A DNA stretch of 64,000 nt from Camelus bactrianus (GCF_048773025.1 NC_133574.1:10061501-10125500), one strand, 5' to 3'. Shown: positions 1 through 12,640, counted from the stretch's first letter. The notes: generated by a model from the sequence alone, not told the origin. Numbers and translations: made by a program.

Positions 1-2790
1 CAAAAAGGTATCCTATGGCTTCCAGATTTTAAGAATGATTGATTATTTCTCTTATGTCCCATGTCTGAGTTCTCAGACAGCAGGATCATTTGCTGGTGGG
101 GGGAGAGCTATTGTGGTTAACAACTCATGGTTACTCTAATAATCTCAAAGGACGGTAGGGAATTCACTAAAACAACTAAAAGAGAAATTTCACTCAGAAA
201 AAAACATATGCCATATAGAATTTTGTGGGGGCCTTGAGGGCAATGTTACCACCAACTCATCTAAGAGTTGTACATGAGTGTGTTGAAACTCCAAGCTCAA
301 GTCACTTAAACACTTATGAGAACCAGGGTCCAGGCTGTGGTGCTCTGGATATGGACAGGAAGGTGCAAAGCCTGACTACTGCCTCCAACAGGATCAGTCC
401 AGCCGAGGAGCACAATGGACACGGACACAATCACACACCATCAGGAGAAAAATCAAGTGCAATTCATGCCTAGAGAGGAGAGCAGAAAATCTCTAAAAAG
501 TGGAGGGGTTCCTGCCAAGGCTTGGCGAGAATCTTCCAGGCAGAAAAGCAGAGAAAGGTAATTCAGGCGAAGGAGAATAGGGTTGGTGTCTGGGTGCGAG
601 GCCTAATGAAGCACGGGTGGAGGGCTCCAGGATCACCTCTCAGAAGCTGTTCCCCTTCAGCAGCTAAGAGGTATAACTAAAAAGGAAGGTGGGGTGTCAT
701 TAATGATCATGGGGAAAACTGGGAGGAGGAAACTGAGGTCAGGAGATCATCACAAAAGGCACATTATTTTAGAGGAACAAAAATAATTCAAAAAGCAATT
801 GGAAATTCTTTCTCCCATGAACCAAAAGGACAAAAAATAGGTTTCATTCCAGCGTTGAATACAGAATAACAGACTGCCTACTCTCAGAAATGGATTGAAT
901 TTTCTAATTCATTAGGGATTATTTAGATAATAGGAAAACTAATAAATCTGAAAAATCTCTCTAGAATTGATGTTACTCCATCCTGTTTTGCAGGGTAGGG
1001 GGAGGCTGAAATATTTAATTGGTATTTTAATGAGACTATAAAGTTCTGAAAATCCTATCAATTTCTCCTGAAAGCCTACAACTTTTCCTTTCAATTCCCT
1101 TTACTTGGCTTAACTAGAACAATAATTTTTTTTCCAAGACTTTTTCTTTGTGTGTTAAAATAATAAATGCTATGCTGCCCCCAGAATGTTGTTGTTATTA
1201 TTAATGCTGATAATAGCTCCAATAAGAAATATTTACAATTATGACTCATTTTGGGATAAGAGGTCATTGGCTTATAGTCCCTTTGAAAATAAGCAAAATA
1301 AACGAACATAACTTCTACACCAGGGACTGCAGCTGCACCTTTAATGGAAGCTGGTCATGAAATACAGCAAAAGCAAAAATGTAACTCAAATCAGACCCCA
1401 GGCCACAAAGCATCACTGACTGAAGATGCCACAAGATGACCTTTCACTCACTGAGGGAACCAGATGCGATTCCATGTATAATGTATATATTTAAAAGCAA
1501 TTATTTTATATATAGAATGTGATTTAGGAAAAAAAAATCCTTCCTCTATCTCTAGACTTATAAACAGGAAGCACAAAGGGGTGCCTTTGCAGACATGAAC
1601 CCTCATGAATAAATGCAAAGCCTATTGGCCAAAATCCTTTTCTGTCTCCTAAGGTTAAAAAAAACTAATTCAAGGCAGTGGTGAGCTGAAAGGGCTCAGA
1701 CAGAAAACGTGCACATCATCAGCTTTCTAGTAGATAAAAGTGTCCCATGCATAATAGAAAAGATGGCTTTTCCTATGGAAATCTATTTTAAGATACAACC
1801 ATTTAAAGGCAACTGAGATCTCAAAACCAAGCTCAACCAAAGAGAAACAGAGCCCAAGCAAATGCACAGAAATGGGCAAAGACATTGGAGAAGGAGGGGA
1901 TCTGTGCTTAACCGATATTTGAGATCAGCAAGTTCATCCTGAATTCAAGCCAGTGATGTGCCATGAGGTCACTCAAGGAACCAGGCAGAAACCATCGGTC
2001 AGAAGAATGTTAAAAGGAACAATGTGAAAGGCAGGTGTGAGATGTGTAAGGGGTGACCCTGTGAACCTTGCTGCCATGACGCAGGATGCTCTTGCAGGCT
2101 TTCTGCACTGGCTGGCGGGCTCACATGACCCTGTTTAGAAGGATATCAACCAACAGCTGTGCCACACGGGCTACATGAATATTCCATTTCATTCCTTGGC
2201 AGTAAATCTTCAGCTTTGTACAACATAAATATTGACAAAGATACACAGAGGCACCCTATTTGAAAGCCTGACTGCATAATTGCTTCTAATGGAGAAAAGC
2301 GGGCTCCGTTTCAGTATGATGGTCATTGTTTGGCTCAGTAACCGATGCTTCTGAGACCCAAAACATACTCTAGTATAACTGACAGCACCGAAATCTCCAC
2401 TGATGACTTACTCATTTTAAGGTATTCATAAAATAACCCCAGTTTGCCCATGGGCTGCAGATGGCAGTACCGTTCCCATTGTGGGGTGGTCTCTTCTGCT
2501 TCCGAAACTGCGGCACCATTAGATTCATGACCCAGATGCCAAACAGATTAAATTATAAAGCAGGATATTATCAGACCAAGGTGATAAAAGTATTACTGAC
2601 AGTTCAAGCTGAACACATCATCTTCCCAAGAATTTAATTTCTTGTTTTCAGGATAAATTTCTTTTTATTGCTGCCACCCTACCCCCAAACATTGTGAAAA
2701 CTATTCCTGACTATGTATCTGGGTTTACCAAAACTGTAATGACTGCTAATTTATCTCCTACCTCCTTTTCAGGTGGGCATTTTAGCTTTT
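1..2790. other. Intergenic DNA without a recognised gene
   Basis: I find no exon, RNA gene or clear interspersed repeat here. Open frames are short (under 90 codons), show no known motif and are not bounded by convincing splice sites. The base composition is moderately AT-rich, like the rest of the left flank. Old repeats too decayed to recognise by eye may be present. Confidence 0.5.
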
Positions 2791-2879
2791 AGAAGTTACC
2801 TTCCCTCATTTGTCTTTTTTTCCCCCATTTCTCTGCTATTATCCTCCATGGCCTTTCCAGTCTGAAAATCGTCAGAGAA

Positions 2880-3235
2880 AATAAGTGAAAGAAAGAAAGA
2901 CAGGGTCTGTGAGCTGGTGATAAGTGCTGTGGAGGAAAATAAATGAGGACGAGGAATTTGTGCTAGGGAGCAGTGGGGATGGTGCAGTGACCTTTGAATA
3001 AGGTAAAGAAGGAGGCAAAGGGGTGGGCAGAGAGAACAGTGATCATGGGCCTGGAGGTCCCTCATGCTGGACAGACAGCATGGAGACTGGTGTGGGCCAG
3101 AGCAAACAGGAAATCAGTGGTGGTTTTGGGGGTGGAGCCTATGAGACCACAGTGAGGATGTGGGCATTTTTCCCTCTGAAGGAATTGGAGAGCCATGGAG
3201 GGTCACCGAGCAGAAAAGTGATACTCTAACTTTGG
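2880..3235 (+). repeat. Probable ancient mammalian interspersed repeat, family not named
   Basis: The purine-rich text has the phrasing of an old repeat seen across mammals: a stretch like 'ggtgataagtgctgtggag' is followed about 300 bases later by 'gagagccatggagggtca' and 'gcagaaaagtgatact'. A second stretch with the same kind of text lies at about 18.5-19.2 kb. I recognise the pattern but cannot name the family. No coding potential is apparent. Confidence 0.35.
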
Positions 3236-3699
3236 ATCAAACAAGTCCAAGGCCCTAATTTATGCTGAACAAATCAAGGGTCAGAGAAGTGACATGCCGC
3301 CTCAAAGTCAGTGCAGAGCTTAAAAGAAACACAGCCTTGACTCACAGCCCAGTGCTCTGCCCCCTCCTGAATGCTGTCCCATAGAGCTGTCTCTAAGGTT
3401 ATCTTTTTTCCTCACTCAGATTCTTGTGGTCCAACTGAATGCTTCCCCCTGTTTCAAATGGCAATTTGTCCTGAAATGAAATCGGGGTTGGCAGTGAAAC
3501 AAGGCATGGGCCTGTAGCCTACAGAGCTGTTGTCCCTGAAAGCAACAGCTGGCACGTGGCTTACTCGTGGAGTTCAGGAGAAGAGACAGAGCAACAACAG
3601 ACAACTTAGCGTCTGGCAAAGCTTCGGCTGACTGCACTGCACGTTTGGATGGATTTCAAATTTGGACAGAGAGGCAGCTTCACACGAAAGGCAGGTGTA

Positions 3700-3765
3700 T
3701 ACACCGTACATGCACACACGACTATATGCACACACACACGGACACACACAGAGTATGTGATGTGA
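3700..3765. repeat. CA-rich low-complexity tract
   Basis: This is an impure run of CA dinucleotides with CACACG and ATGCACA interruptions. It is an interrupted microsatellite, and the broken pattern suggests it is old. Confidence 0.7.
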
Positions 3766-4403
3766 CTTGTAAAGAGCTGCCCATGCTAGGTTTCCCACTG
3801 CCTCTGATCTCAGTGTTAACCTTTCTCTGGCCATGCTCCCAGGTTTGCTACGAGATTTCTTTGCAATGGAACATGCCCTTCGCTTCACAAACTTTCCCCA
3901 CTGCTTTCAATGACATTAGGGGAAGAGCAGGGAGCTCTGGGAAGGGGTGGGGATATGGACTGAAGATACCCCTGAATCTGAATTCACACTTCATGGCTTA
4001 TTTGTTATTTAACTTTATTTACATTCAAAATGCAATTGTTGCAGATCTCAGAAGATGATTTACACTCACTGCTATGGCAGAAAGTTGCGGTTAGTAGACC
4101 CACCACTGGATCCTCTTATTCAACACGTTCTTCCAATAATTCAGATATTACTGTATCACAAATGTCCATTTCTATATTTTGATATCTGCTTTTCAGTATA
4201 ATTATCTTCCTTCTTTATTCTCTAAATCTTAAGATTTTAAAACATTTTTCTGAGAAGTGGTCCACAGGCTCTTTAATTATGATAAGTAGATAAAGAGATC
4301 CTGTAAATCAAAACCACATTTAAATCCTGAGATAAACTCAACTCTGTCATATACATGGCTAGGTTTAGTCTGCAAATACCTTGCTTAGTAATTTTTCCAT
4401 CAA

Positions 4404-4592
4404 ACAACAAGGTCCTACTTTATAGCACAGGGAACTACATTCAAAAAATTTTAATAGCCGATAGTGAGAAATAATATGACAAGGAATATATATATATATA
4501 TGTATGTATAACTGAATCACTATGCTGTACACCAAGAATTAACACAATATTGTAAACCAAATATACTTTCAACAAAAAAAGTTTAAATAAAA
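4404..4592 (+). mobile_element. LINE-1 3' tail, cetartiodactyl type (5'-truncated)
   Basis: The text follows the 3' UTR of cetartiodactyl L1s: 'tatagcacagggaacta', then an AT microsatellite at about 4485-4510, then 'aactgaatcactatgctgta' and 'aattaacacaatattgtaaa', ending in an A-rich tail. Only the last ~190 bases are present, as expected of a severely 5'-truncated retroposed copy. It is noncoding. Similar tails occur at 13.85 kb and 24.4 kb. Confidence 0.8.
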
Positions 4593-7500
4593 TTGGGAGA
4601 TGAAACTTCCACTGCCCCGGCTGCTGTCAGGATGAAACGATTCAGAGCAGGCTAGGTATTAGCAACCCCCCTAACACATCAAAATGTGGGATCTTCCTTT
4701 TGAGCAGCACAGGCTAACTGGCTGTGGCCACCTGTAAATAAAGCTGAAGTCACTTAGACCCTTGGTTTTGGGACACCGTGGCCACAGGGTTGGGGGTCAC
4801 TGCAGCACCTACGAGAATGACGGGGATAGCCTGCTGCTGAAGCTGCTCCCCAGGATGCAGCCCAGAGTGCTGCAGTCAGGTCTGAGGTTCAGCCGGGAGC
4901 ATGCAGCTCCACAGCCACTTGGAGCCCTGCGGTGCGTGTGGCACTGGGAGCGCGCTCATCAATCACCCTTCCTGGCACCCAGACTTGGGAGTCTCTTGGG
5001 GGAATTTTTCTCTGCCTCATACTTCCTGTCTCAGCCTCTTGTGGAATCCGGTCCATGTCCCACGGAAACAGGGCTTTTACCCTCCAGGACCCAAATCCAT
5101 CACGGTTTGGATCCAGGATGAAACTTCCATGCTAACTCATCTGGCAATCCCTTCTTGTGCTGAACTGCTCTCCCCCGCCGATGGTATTAGGTCATATTAG
5201 AAGTCCCAACTTGCTTGTCCTTAGCTAAGACTCTGACCCTCTTTCTCATTCTTCCTGAGTGGAACCACTCATCTGTCGCAGAACATCTTGGGCTGTCATC
5301 TACCCATCATTGTCCTCGGACTTTTGGGTTTTCTGTTGGGTTATGGTTCTTGTGCAGAGATATCAATTTGCACATGCGAAACACCTGTAGACATTTTAAA
5401 AAATACAGGCACTGGATCCTCCCCCTTCTCCAGCCAAGGCTGGAAACTTTCTCCCTCTAGCAGGGGCTACACAATCATTTGCTTGGGAATTGACCACAGA
5501 TTAGCATAATCATTGTAAATTGCCCTTTACTCAGTGCTTGCCACGTGACACTTTCTACTTCATGTTGTCTTTGTACCTTCATTATCACATTTAATTTCTG
5601 CATTATAGATAATCACCATTTCTGTTGAGGACACTCCCACTTGCTAATCTTGAATACAAGTATCTTTGATTCTCTGAATCTATTTCATTCCTGAGTTTCC
5701 TGTTCCTGAATTTAAAGAGTGAATTACAGACACATGTATTTAAGATTCTCTTATTATATGTCTCTGCCTCATCCTCTAACCAAATCATATCTGGAGAAGA
5801 GAGATTTTCTTATTATATAGTAGTGCATACCCGCGGTGGAAAATGTAGAAAACATAAAGTAAGAAAATTACAGCCATACATTATCTAAACACCAAAGGAC
5901 AATGCTATGCCATTTTGGGCATTTAACTATTTTTCTTAATATTTTATCCTAAAATTTCTCCAGGGCAAGTTGCTTAACCCTGGAGTCATACTAGCCTTTT
6001 GTCAAGTACAGAATAACATTCCCAGAAATGATCCCAATATCAAAATAGTATGTGAGGCTGGGAAGGCCACAGGGCTCTCAGCTTATTCTCTGAGTCCTAC
6101 AAATAATGCTGTTAATTCACTGATGTTATGCATTCGATGCCTGTGAGTCACTCAGTCACTCAGCTGGGTCGGACTGAGACCTACTATATACCAGGTGCCG
6201 ATCCAAGTCCTGGGGAGACCCCAGAGGGAGCCTGGATCATGGCTTCACTGTCCTTCTTCATTTGCTCCCAGAATCCTACTCAAGAGCCCCACATGGAATT
6301 GGGGGGTGTAGGCAAGTGAGTTATTCATTTCATTATGTTCCTTTGGACATATTTAAATAGCATGAAAATAGTCGCTAATTTTGATAAGTTTTCTTTTCCC
6401 TTCCTATGTATTTTTGAGGATGGGTGTAGTTTTGGCATAGCAAGAATTACTGATAGATCTTTGGTATGTTAGGATTTAATATGAAAAAGTAAGAAAGAAA
6501 CTGGCACCTTATACAAAGAGAAGAGGCAGTGAGGAAAACACAAGCCACCCTTGAACTTGGCTACCACTCCGCATTCCTGGTTTTCAAACAAGGGAATTAT
6601 AATTCAAAACATATTCCCTAAATATTTTAGCCCATAGTAGAAATACATAGAGGCAAAGTTCAGCTCACTGGAACCTACAACAATGTGCTTACTTAAGGGA
6701 AAGAATAAAAAGACCACAGATACTATAATGCATCCTTTACTTTAAACTAGTTCATGTGAGCAAGTATCATTTCACATGAATTTCTCAGTACCAATTTAGG
6801 AAATATATCCTTCTCCTTGATTGGTTAAAATAGCTCACTGACAACCAGATTCAACAAAATTTAGTGTTAAATAATTAACATATTTCCCTCAGAAAATGCT
6901 TTTGAGTAACCTGAGTTTAGTATTTCCTCTATCTGATCTATTTCTTTTCACAGAGAAAAATAGTATTATTTGCACATGAGCTACATTTACTCCTCTGGAT
7001 AAATCTGACTGTGGGCTCAGTGTAAGAGTTGTGCACTGCACAGTAGGGAAAAAAAAGATTCATTTCACAGCAAAGATCAGAATCTTTTTTTTGAGGGGTG
7101 TGGTGAGCTGGGGGACAAGGGAAATGCCTTTGTTTAGAGACAGGCCCCAGTAATCCATACTGAACCTGAAAGATGAAGCCCTTGTGAAGAAATGTGGAAG
7201 GACACACTGACACCCAAAGGTGTTCACTCTGCAAAAGCAGAAAGAAAGAAAGAAAAAACAATTTAACTGCCCTATAAAGAGAATGGACAGAAACTTGGTA
7301 ATGAGGGAGAGTGAAGGAAGGTTTAGGGAAGGGAGGAGAAACAATGAAAGGGAAGTTGGATGTGGTGGGCAGAATAGCAGGTTTCTGGAGCTTACAATGA
7401 AGGATGATAAGAAAAAAAAGTAAAGTTTTTAAAAAGTAACAAAGTTTAAAATAGTTTAAAAATTAAAAAATTAAGTTAAAAAATAAATTTTTTAAAGTGG

Positions 7501-7754
7501 CATGGAAGATTTTAAAACGATGGATGTTTTTTATTTCAAAATTCAAGTTGTTTGAGTTTCTCCTCCATGCTCCAAACATCAGTAACACTTGCTTGTGTAA
7601 GTGGTTTTGGGGGACACCACAGAGAGGGGTGAGCTCTGCAGTTAGGTTGGCCAGGAGAAGAATGCTGGTTTGGAAGGCAAGACAGAAGAGAGATCAACAG
7701 TTTTGTGAGAACAGAAACTGAAAGCCAAACATTATCCTAAAAAGGTTAGCATGG
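4593..7754. other. Intergenic DNA without a recognised gene
   Basis: Frames of up to 119 codons occur around 4.76-5.5 kb, but they overlap in several registers on a GC-richer patch and show no domain, signal peptide or splice context. A weak MIR-like phrase near 5960 is too decayed to call. Around 7420-7500 there is an A/T-rich low-complexity stretch. Confidence 0.5.
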
Positions 7755-8258
7755 TAGGCAGAAAAATGGTCCCCCCCAAAGATGTCCATGTCCTAATCCC
7801 CAGAACATATGAAGAGGTCAGGGTCCCTGGCAAAGGGGGACTATGGTTGCAGATGCAGTTAAGGTTGCTAACCAGCCAACTCTAAGAGAGAGGTGGGCCC
7901 AGTGTAATCACCAGGGTCATTAAAGGAGGAAGAGGGAGGCAGAAGAGGGGAGAGAGGAGAGGAGATATGACCACAGAATCAGTGTCAGAGGCACACCATG
8001 CTGACCTTGAGAGAGAGAAAATAGGTCACAGGCCAAGAGACACAGGTGGCCTCTGGAAGCCAGAGAGGCAAAGATAAAGGTTCCCCTGAGGCCTTCAGAA
8101 ACAGCCCTGCCAACACCTTGACTTCAGCAGGCTTCTGCATTCAAGAACCCTAGGAGGTTTAATTTGTGTTGTTTAGTGGAAACTTTTCCTTTTTTCTTCC
8201 TACTCCCATGATGCTTGGGGATACTTGTTACAGCAGCAAAAGAAAGTGAATACAGTAA
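7755..8258 (+). mobile_element. Solo MLT1-type LTR (ERVL-MaLR), fossil
   Basis: The stretch follows the MLT1 LTR from near its start ('aaagatgtccatgtcctaat') through 'aggtgggcccagtgtaatca' and 'ggcctctggaagccagagag' to its end ('gttacagcagcaaaagaaa'). It is close to full LTR length and I see no internal retroviral region beside it, so it is a solo LTR. MaLR elements of this group were active before or around the placental radiation, so the copy is ancient. It is decayed and noncoding. Confidence 0.75.
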
Positions 8259-8479
8259 GCTCCTTGAATTGTGCAGAAATTGCAGATAACACTGGACTGT
8301 CCACCTTGATATGGGATTGGGCTTATGTGAAAATCTAAAGGACAGTGTGACCTTAGCTAATATCTGCTTTTCTCATTTTTAGGAAGAGAACAGCAAGTCA
8401 AAACCTCTGTAGTTATTATTTTAGACAAGTGTCTTTTAAAACATTATGTAACCCTGTGCCTTAGGACCCCAAGAGAGCC

Positions 8480-8740
8480 TCTGTTCTTAGAAGAACATGG
8501 ATTCAGAGAGATAGGGTCTTACATCTGAGTCCCACAGTGGTCTCTTATTGGCAATGTGAGCTTGGGCAAATCACTTACCCTCTTTAAGCCACAGGATCTT
8601 CATTTGCAAAAGGGAGATAAGAATAAGGATTGTTTGGGTGATTAAATTATACACACACACGCACACACACATATATGTACAACACTTAATACAGTGACTA
8701 GCACATACTAGGCACTCAACAAATTCCTGTTATGGATTTT
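8480..8740 (+). mobile_element. MIR SINE (sense), with an internal CA repeat
   Basis: The order matches MIR: 'gagcttgggcaaatcactta' (core), then 'catttgcaaaagggagataa', then 'agcacatactaggcactcaa' near the 3' end. A (CA/TA)n run at about 8650-8690 lies in what is normally the linker between core and tail. MIR is a tRNA-derived SINE mobilised by L2 in early mammals. Confidence 0.75.
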
Positions 8741-9375
8741 TAAATGCATGTATAAAAGGAGGAGAAAGTTGTGGGAAGTTGTGGGACATCTTAGCTCACG
8801 GCCCCAACAAGGGCCATCTCTCAAAGGGCTCTGATCAGTCAGCCCCCAGTGATGGGCTAATAAGCAGAAATTATAGCACTTGGGGATTTAAGTTAAACAT
8901 AAAAAGAAGGTATTTAAGCATAATTATTAAACAGCAGGTACGTTTACACTGTTGGATGGATCATCTTATCTGGAGACCATTAATAAGCAGAGTCTCCCCT
9001 GTTTTAGAGATGGGCATGCAGGAAAATGACTTGGATGGGTGGGCCGTTCTCACCCCAAGATCACATGACTTAGTCTTCACGGAAGTAACACCTCTTGTAT
9101 GTTATTACAGATTGACTGTCCTCCCATGATTATTGTCAGCTGTGTCATCAGTTCAAGGAGACAGTCACCTGGGTCACACTGGAATATTAGAAAGAAAATA
9201 TCATTTAAATTTTAGATAGCTATAACATGAAATAAAGTCATTATTTTATGGCTAAAATAATCTAAGGAACAGACAGTAAAGACACTCTTCTTTGAGCAAC
9301 TAGGGGAAAACATGAACCAGGTTAGACTGTCAGAACACAAAGCTGTATTCACAGCACTTCATTTCTGTATTTTCA
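8741..9375. other. Intergenic DNA without a recognised gene
   Basis: An open frame of 116 codons lies at 8779-9129 but has no recognisable domain. I searched this stretch on the minus strand for the next anoctamin exon (expected to begin with a Cys-Asp-Pro-Gly-Gly-Cys block) and did not see it. Confidence 0.5.
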
Positions 9376-9376
9376 C

Positions 9377-9523
9377 AGCCAATACATCGGATCTCCCGGA
9401 TAAGTCACAAATCTGCCCTTAAAGAATGTGATGTAGAAACACGAAGAGTAGTAGTTGACAAACTGGAACAAGAACACCTCCATGGCTAGGTTGTTCTCAT
9501 AGTCATTCTGGTCCTTGGGAGCT
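9377..9523 (-). pseudogene. ANO5-like pseudo-exon B
   Basis: The acceptor 'tctagctgcag' precedes 'AGCTCCCAAGGACC', which completes the split Glu codon and gives Leu-Pro-Arg-Thr as in anoctamins. One base is then missing. The following frame is open and reads 'NDYENNLAMEVFLFQF', then 'VNYYSSCFYITFFKGRF' and 'YPGDPMYWL'. The expected donor is only a weak 'gtgaaa' at 9376. An upstream 'ctttattctag' offers an alternative acceptor but shifts the family alignment. Confidence 0.75.
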
Positions 9524-9611
9524 CTGCAGCTAGAATAAAGAAAAGTTAAGTCTCTAAAGCTGTGAACAGCTTTGAGACTAATCAAAGCCACGGATACATG
9601 AGTTAACACGG

Positions 9612-9614
9612 TAA

Positions 9615-9649
<35 letters not shown>

Positions 9650-9650
9650 A
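9612..9650. repeat. (TA)n(CA)n microsatellite
   Basis: An uninterrupted TA run is followed directly by a CA run, inside the intron of the anoctamin fragment. A compound pure dinucleotide tract like this is likely to be length-polymorphic. Confidence 0.9.
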
Positions 9651-10588
9651 TTCACACTGTTTTCATTTAAGCTGTTTTGAATTCCTTAACATAGCTACTA
9701 TGTTAATTCCAAGTGTACACACTGTTGTAACAGTTTCTCACACTATGAACACAATATCCCACAAGGCAAAAAAAAATAGTCAGCTGTTCCTTAAAATTTG
9801 TAAGCACAACAGTATCCAATGGGCAAGAACTGTCCTCTGTCAGGTGTAAGTTGATAGAAAACTACTTCTGAACATCCTGCTAAATGATATTCTCTTGTCT
9901 CCCTGAACGGCAGGAAGGTAGGACTATTGAAGAAAAGAAACAAAACACGGGGAAACTTGCTAGAAGAATTTGGGGAACATAAAACAGGTCATTCTCCTAG
10001 TTTAGAATTTAAATTGGTCTTAGTGTTTTCAGAAGATGACTACTGAGCAGACCACTGGGAGAACGACCCAGCCACATGCAGCTTGTGGGAAGCACTTGGG
10101 CCGCTACCGCTGGCTGGGATAAAAGCCAGAGAGAAGAAACATTTATTATAGAAGCTATAGATGATGAGAATGGAGGTACACTAACAGGAACAGCATCGGG
10201 GAAAGACACATAACACTGTGATTACTTGTCCTCTCCGTAACACACGAGCAAATCTGCCACTGGAACCATGACCCTCTTCCACTTATTTGCAATAAAGAGA
10301 CTATTTACTTTCAACAATAGGGTACATGATCTAATGTAATTGAAAATACTATTCAGCACTGACCTCTTTACACAGAGCTTGGACATTCTAATGCTTGCTT
10401 TGTCCCTTTAACTAATGCAAAGCCGGAGCTAATTCACTTCTCATATAGGCTAGAGAAAATACGTTTACACTTGACGTTTTCTAAAGACTGTAATGTACTG
10501 GAATTGAAGTGCCCAAAAGATACAGTTTCTGTTTTGACCTGGTTCTAAAAGTGGTGTAGAAATGACCTCAGCTGCAGTAGGAGCTTAC

Positions 10589-10815
10589 CAGAGTCAGTCC
10601 TCATGATTGCCACTTTCTCATATACTGCCTTCAGGGTCACAATGATGATAAAACTGATGAGAGAAGCAGTGATGGGCGTGGCCCATCTGCACAGTCAGGT
10701 ACTTCTGGATTGGGTCTCTTCCATGCAGGTTCTTGGGAAGTTTTGCAGAAAATACAATGAACACTGAGAGTCCGTAGACATTGATGGCAATAACTGAAGC
10801 AATGGTGAACAGGAC
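10589..10815 (-). pseudogene. ANO5-like pseudo-exon A
   Basis: Its upstream edge is a pyrimidine/G-rich tract ending 'gttgtcag', and its downstream edge is a canonical donor 'gtaagc' at 10588. The first part reads 'VLFTIASVIAINVYGLSVFI' and continues to 'QKYLTVQM'. The rest of the exon, 'ITASLISFIIIVTLKAVYEK', is in the next register, because a run of three Gs on the coding strand (10684-10682) is one base longer than the family pattern Met-Ala-Thr requires. The last complete codons (Thr-Asp-Ser) align with the family's Thr-Asn/Asp-Phe just before the split Glu codon. Confidence 0.75.
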
Positions 10816-10979
10816 CTGACAACCCAAAAACCCAGCAGCATGAGACTCACTAATGATCATATTTTTACACAGAAAACTTGCCCCAACCCACGCTTAAACA
10901 GACAACATGCATGTGCTGTAAACCTCACATAAACGTGAGAAGTGATGTAAATCGCACATAAATGCCACAAAAGACGTGA

Positions 10980-11160
10980 ATATCAGGCACGTTAATCTTT
11001 AGGGTAGGAGGAATGAAGGATGTCAAAAAGAATGAGTGCATCCACTAATGTAACATGCTGACAGCAGGAGCAGCTGTGTGCAGGGCATAGGGAATATATG
11101 GGAACTCCACTTTCTGTGAATTTTTCTGTAAACCTAAAACTGCACTAAAGAAGGAAGCCT
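10980..11160 (+). mobile_element. Old LINE-1 3' end (L1M type)
   Basis: The phrases 'atatatgggaactccacttt' and 'tttttctgtaaacctaaaac', followed by 'tgcactaaag', match the conserved 3' terminus of older L1M elements. Only the tail is recognisable. It is noncoding. Confidence 0.55.
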
Positions 11161-11884
11161 GTTAAGTATATCTTTAAATGGGTGAAAATGGAGTAACTGG
11201 TGACATGTTCTTTTGGAGACAAGTCTGTGATAGCAGAACCAATGAAAATATCCCTTCTACATCTATAGAATTACTTAGGTTATGAACTAGTTGTAACCCA
11301 TGAAGGGGATATGCTTCCTTTAAAGGGAGAACCTATCACTGATTCAGGGGCCAGCAGGTGCTAGCTGTCGTCTTCATTCTGAATAGGACCAGTGAAGTTG
11401 TGGACATGTCCTGAGGGAAACACTGGAAGTGACAGCAGATCTCTGCTGATGAAAGCTTCACATGCTTTTCATACTCCTTGAGATCTTAAAATGGCAGGTA
11501 TTCATACTCCCTGCATTTGCACAAGATTCATGTCCCTGATCCATTGTAGTTGTGACTGTGTGGACCCAAGGGCAACAGGGGTGTGAAGCATAATTTGCAC
11601 GTGGCTGATAGGGTTTCAGTTCCTCACTAGACAGGTTTTTTTCTGGCCACTGAAGAATGCACATTAAAGATCCCATTTTTAAACTGTTTTCCTTCCATCT
11701 ATCTTCTTGGTCATAGTCCAGAAGCATGTCTCAGTGTCCCTGGCTGCTCCTGATGGCTTCCTCTGAGAGAAAGCTCCAAAGAATGTGAATTTCAAGACTA
11801 AGTAAACCACATCATGTTATTTACAGTAATAGCGGGAGGCTGGCTTGCACCTGCAGGAGAGAGCAGAGGGAGTGTTTACAAGCC

Positions 11885-12095
11885 CCTCCTGGAGCCACAC
11901 TCCTGCATCTGGATCCCAGCTCTGATGCTAGCTGTGGGGCCTTGTGCAAATTTCTTAACCTCTAGGGGCTTCAATCTCCTCACCCATATAATGGGGGGAT
12001 AATAATAGCAATTTATAGGCTTATTGTGATGAGTCAATGATTTACTAATTGTGAAAACAATTAGAACATTAATCACAGGCATGTGAAAAACTCTA
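11885..12095 (+). mobile_element. MIR SINE (sense)
   Basis: MIR order is visible: 'ggatcccagctctgatgcta', 'tgtggggccttgtgcaaatt', 'cctcacccatataatggggg' and 'ataataatagcaatttatag'. This is an ancient tRNA-derived SINE relic. Confidence 0.75.
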
Positions 12096-12469
12096 CCTAA
12101 TTATTAGCTATGAATATGGTGACCAAAGTATTAAAAAGGTGTTTTTTTTCTTAGTTTTTAAGCCATCAGTTTGTAGAGAAAGCATGTCATTTCCTCCTCT
12201 ACTCTCTTTCATTATCCTTTTCTTCACAGTTAAGGCTTCATGCTTGTGAAAGGAATAACTTTTTGGTGTGTGTGTGTGATTAAATGTGAAAATTAGTTAA
12301 GGCTGAGAAAAATGTATTATAGAAGGTATATTAAGCCTTCCTCTCTTGTACAACACATATAGGCCATTTAAATAGTATACATTTTTAAAAAGTCTGCATA
12401 ATAAATTTTTTAATTATGTATTAAGTAATCAAAATAGTTAAGATTCTTTAAATGCTTACTATTGATTCA

Positions 12470-12640
12470 GCACAGATCTATTTTTCTAAATCCTCACAAT
12501 CACCCTGTGGGAAAGGTAATATTATATCGCTTTTACAGATGAGGAAATAGATCCATGTGGAGATGATGCAATTTGCCCCAAATGAAACAACTATTAAGTG
12601 AAAGAACTGAAATACTCAAAGAGCCCAAAGACACACTAAC
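12470..12640 (-). mobile_element. MIR SINE (antisense)
   Basis: Read on the plus strand it is reverse-complement MIR: 'aatcctcacaatcaccctgt', 'acagatgaggaaatagatcc', then 'gatgcaatttgccccaaat'. It is decayed and noncoding. Confidence 0.7.

Larger units (their letters stand above)
9377..10815 (-). pseudogene. Anoctamin (TMEM16) gene fragment, ANO5-like, two exons with intron
   Basis: Two exon-like blocks on the minus strand (10815-10589 and 9523-9377) translate into adjacent transmembrane segments of an anoctamin. The family comprises Ca2+-activated chloride channels and phospholipid scramblases. Diagnostic pieces are 'LPKNL.G.DPIQKYLT', 'ITASLISFIII', 'VYEKVAIM' and 'FLFQFVNYYSSCFYI', followed by 'FFKGRFV.YPGDP.YW'. 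This wording fits ANO5 best from memory; a close paralogue is possible. The blocks are split by about 1.07 kb with matching splice phase (G at the donor side, AG at the acceptor side). Each exon has a one-base indel, so the frame cannot be read through. No flanking anoctamin exons were found. Because an intron is kept, this is a partial genomic duplicate and not a retrocopy. Sequencing error in a live gene is less likely because neighbouring exons are missing. Confidence 0.8.

Noticed and set aside
3567-4058. 163-codon open frame, longest in the window
   Set aside because: It crosses a CA-rich tract, has an overlapping 104-codon frame on the other strand, and shows no domain or splice context.
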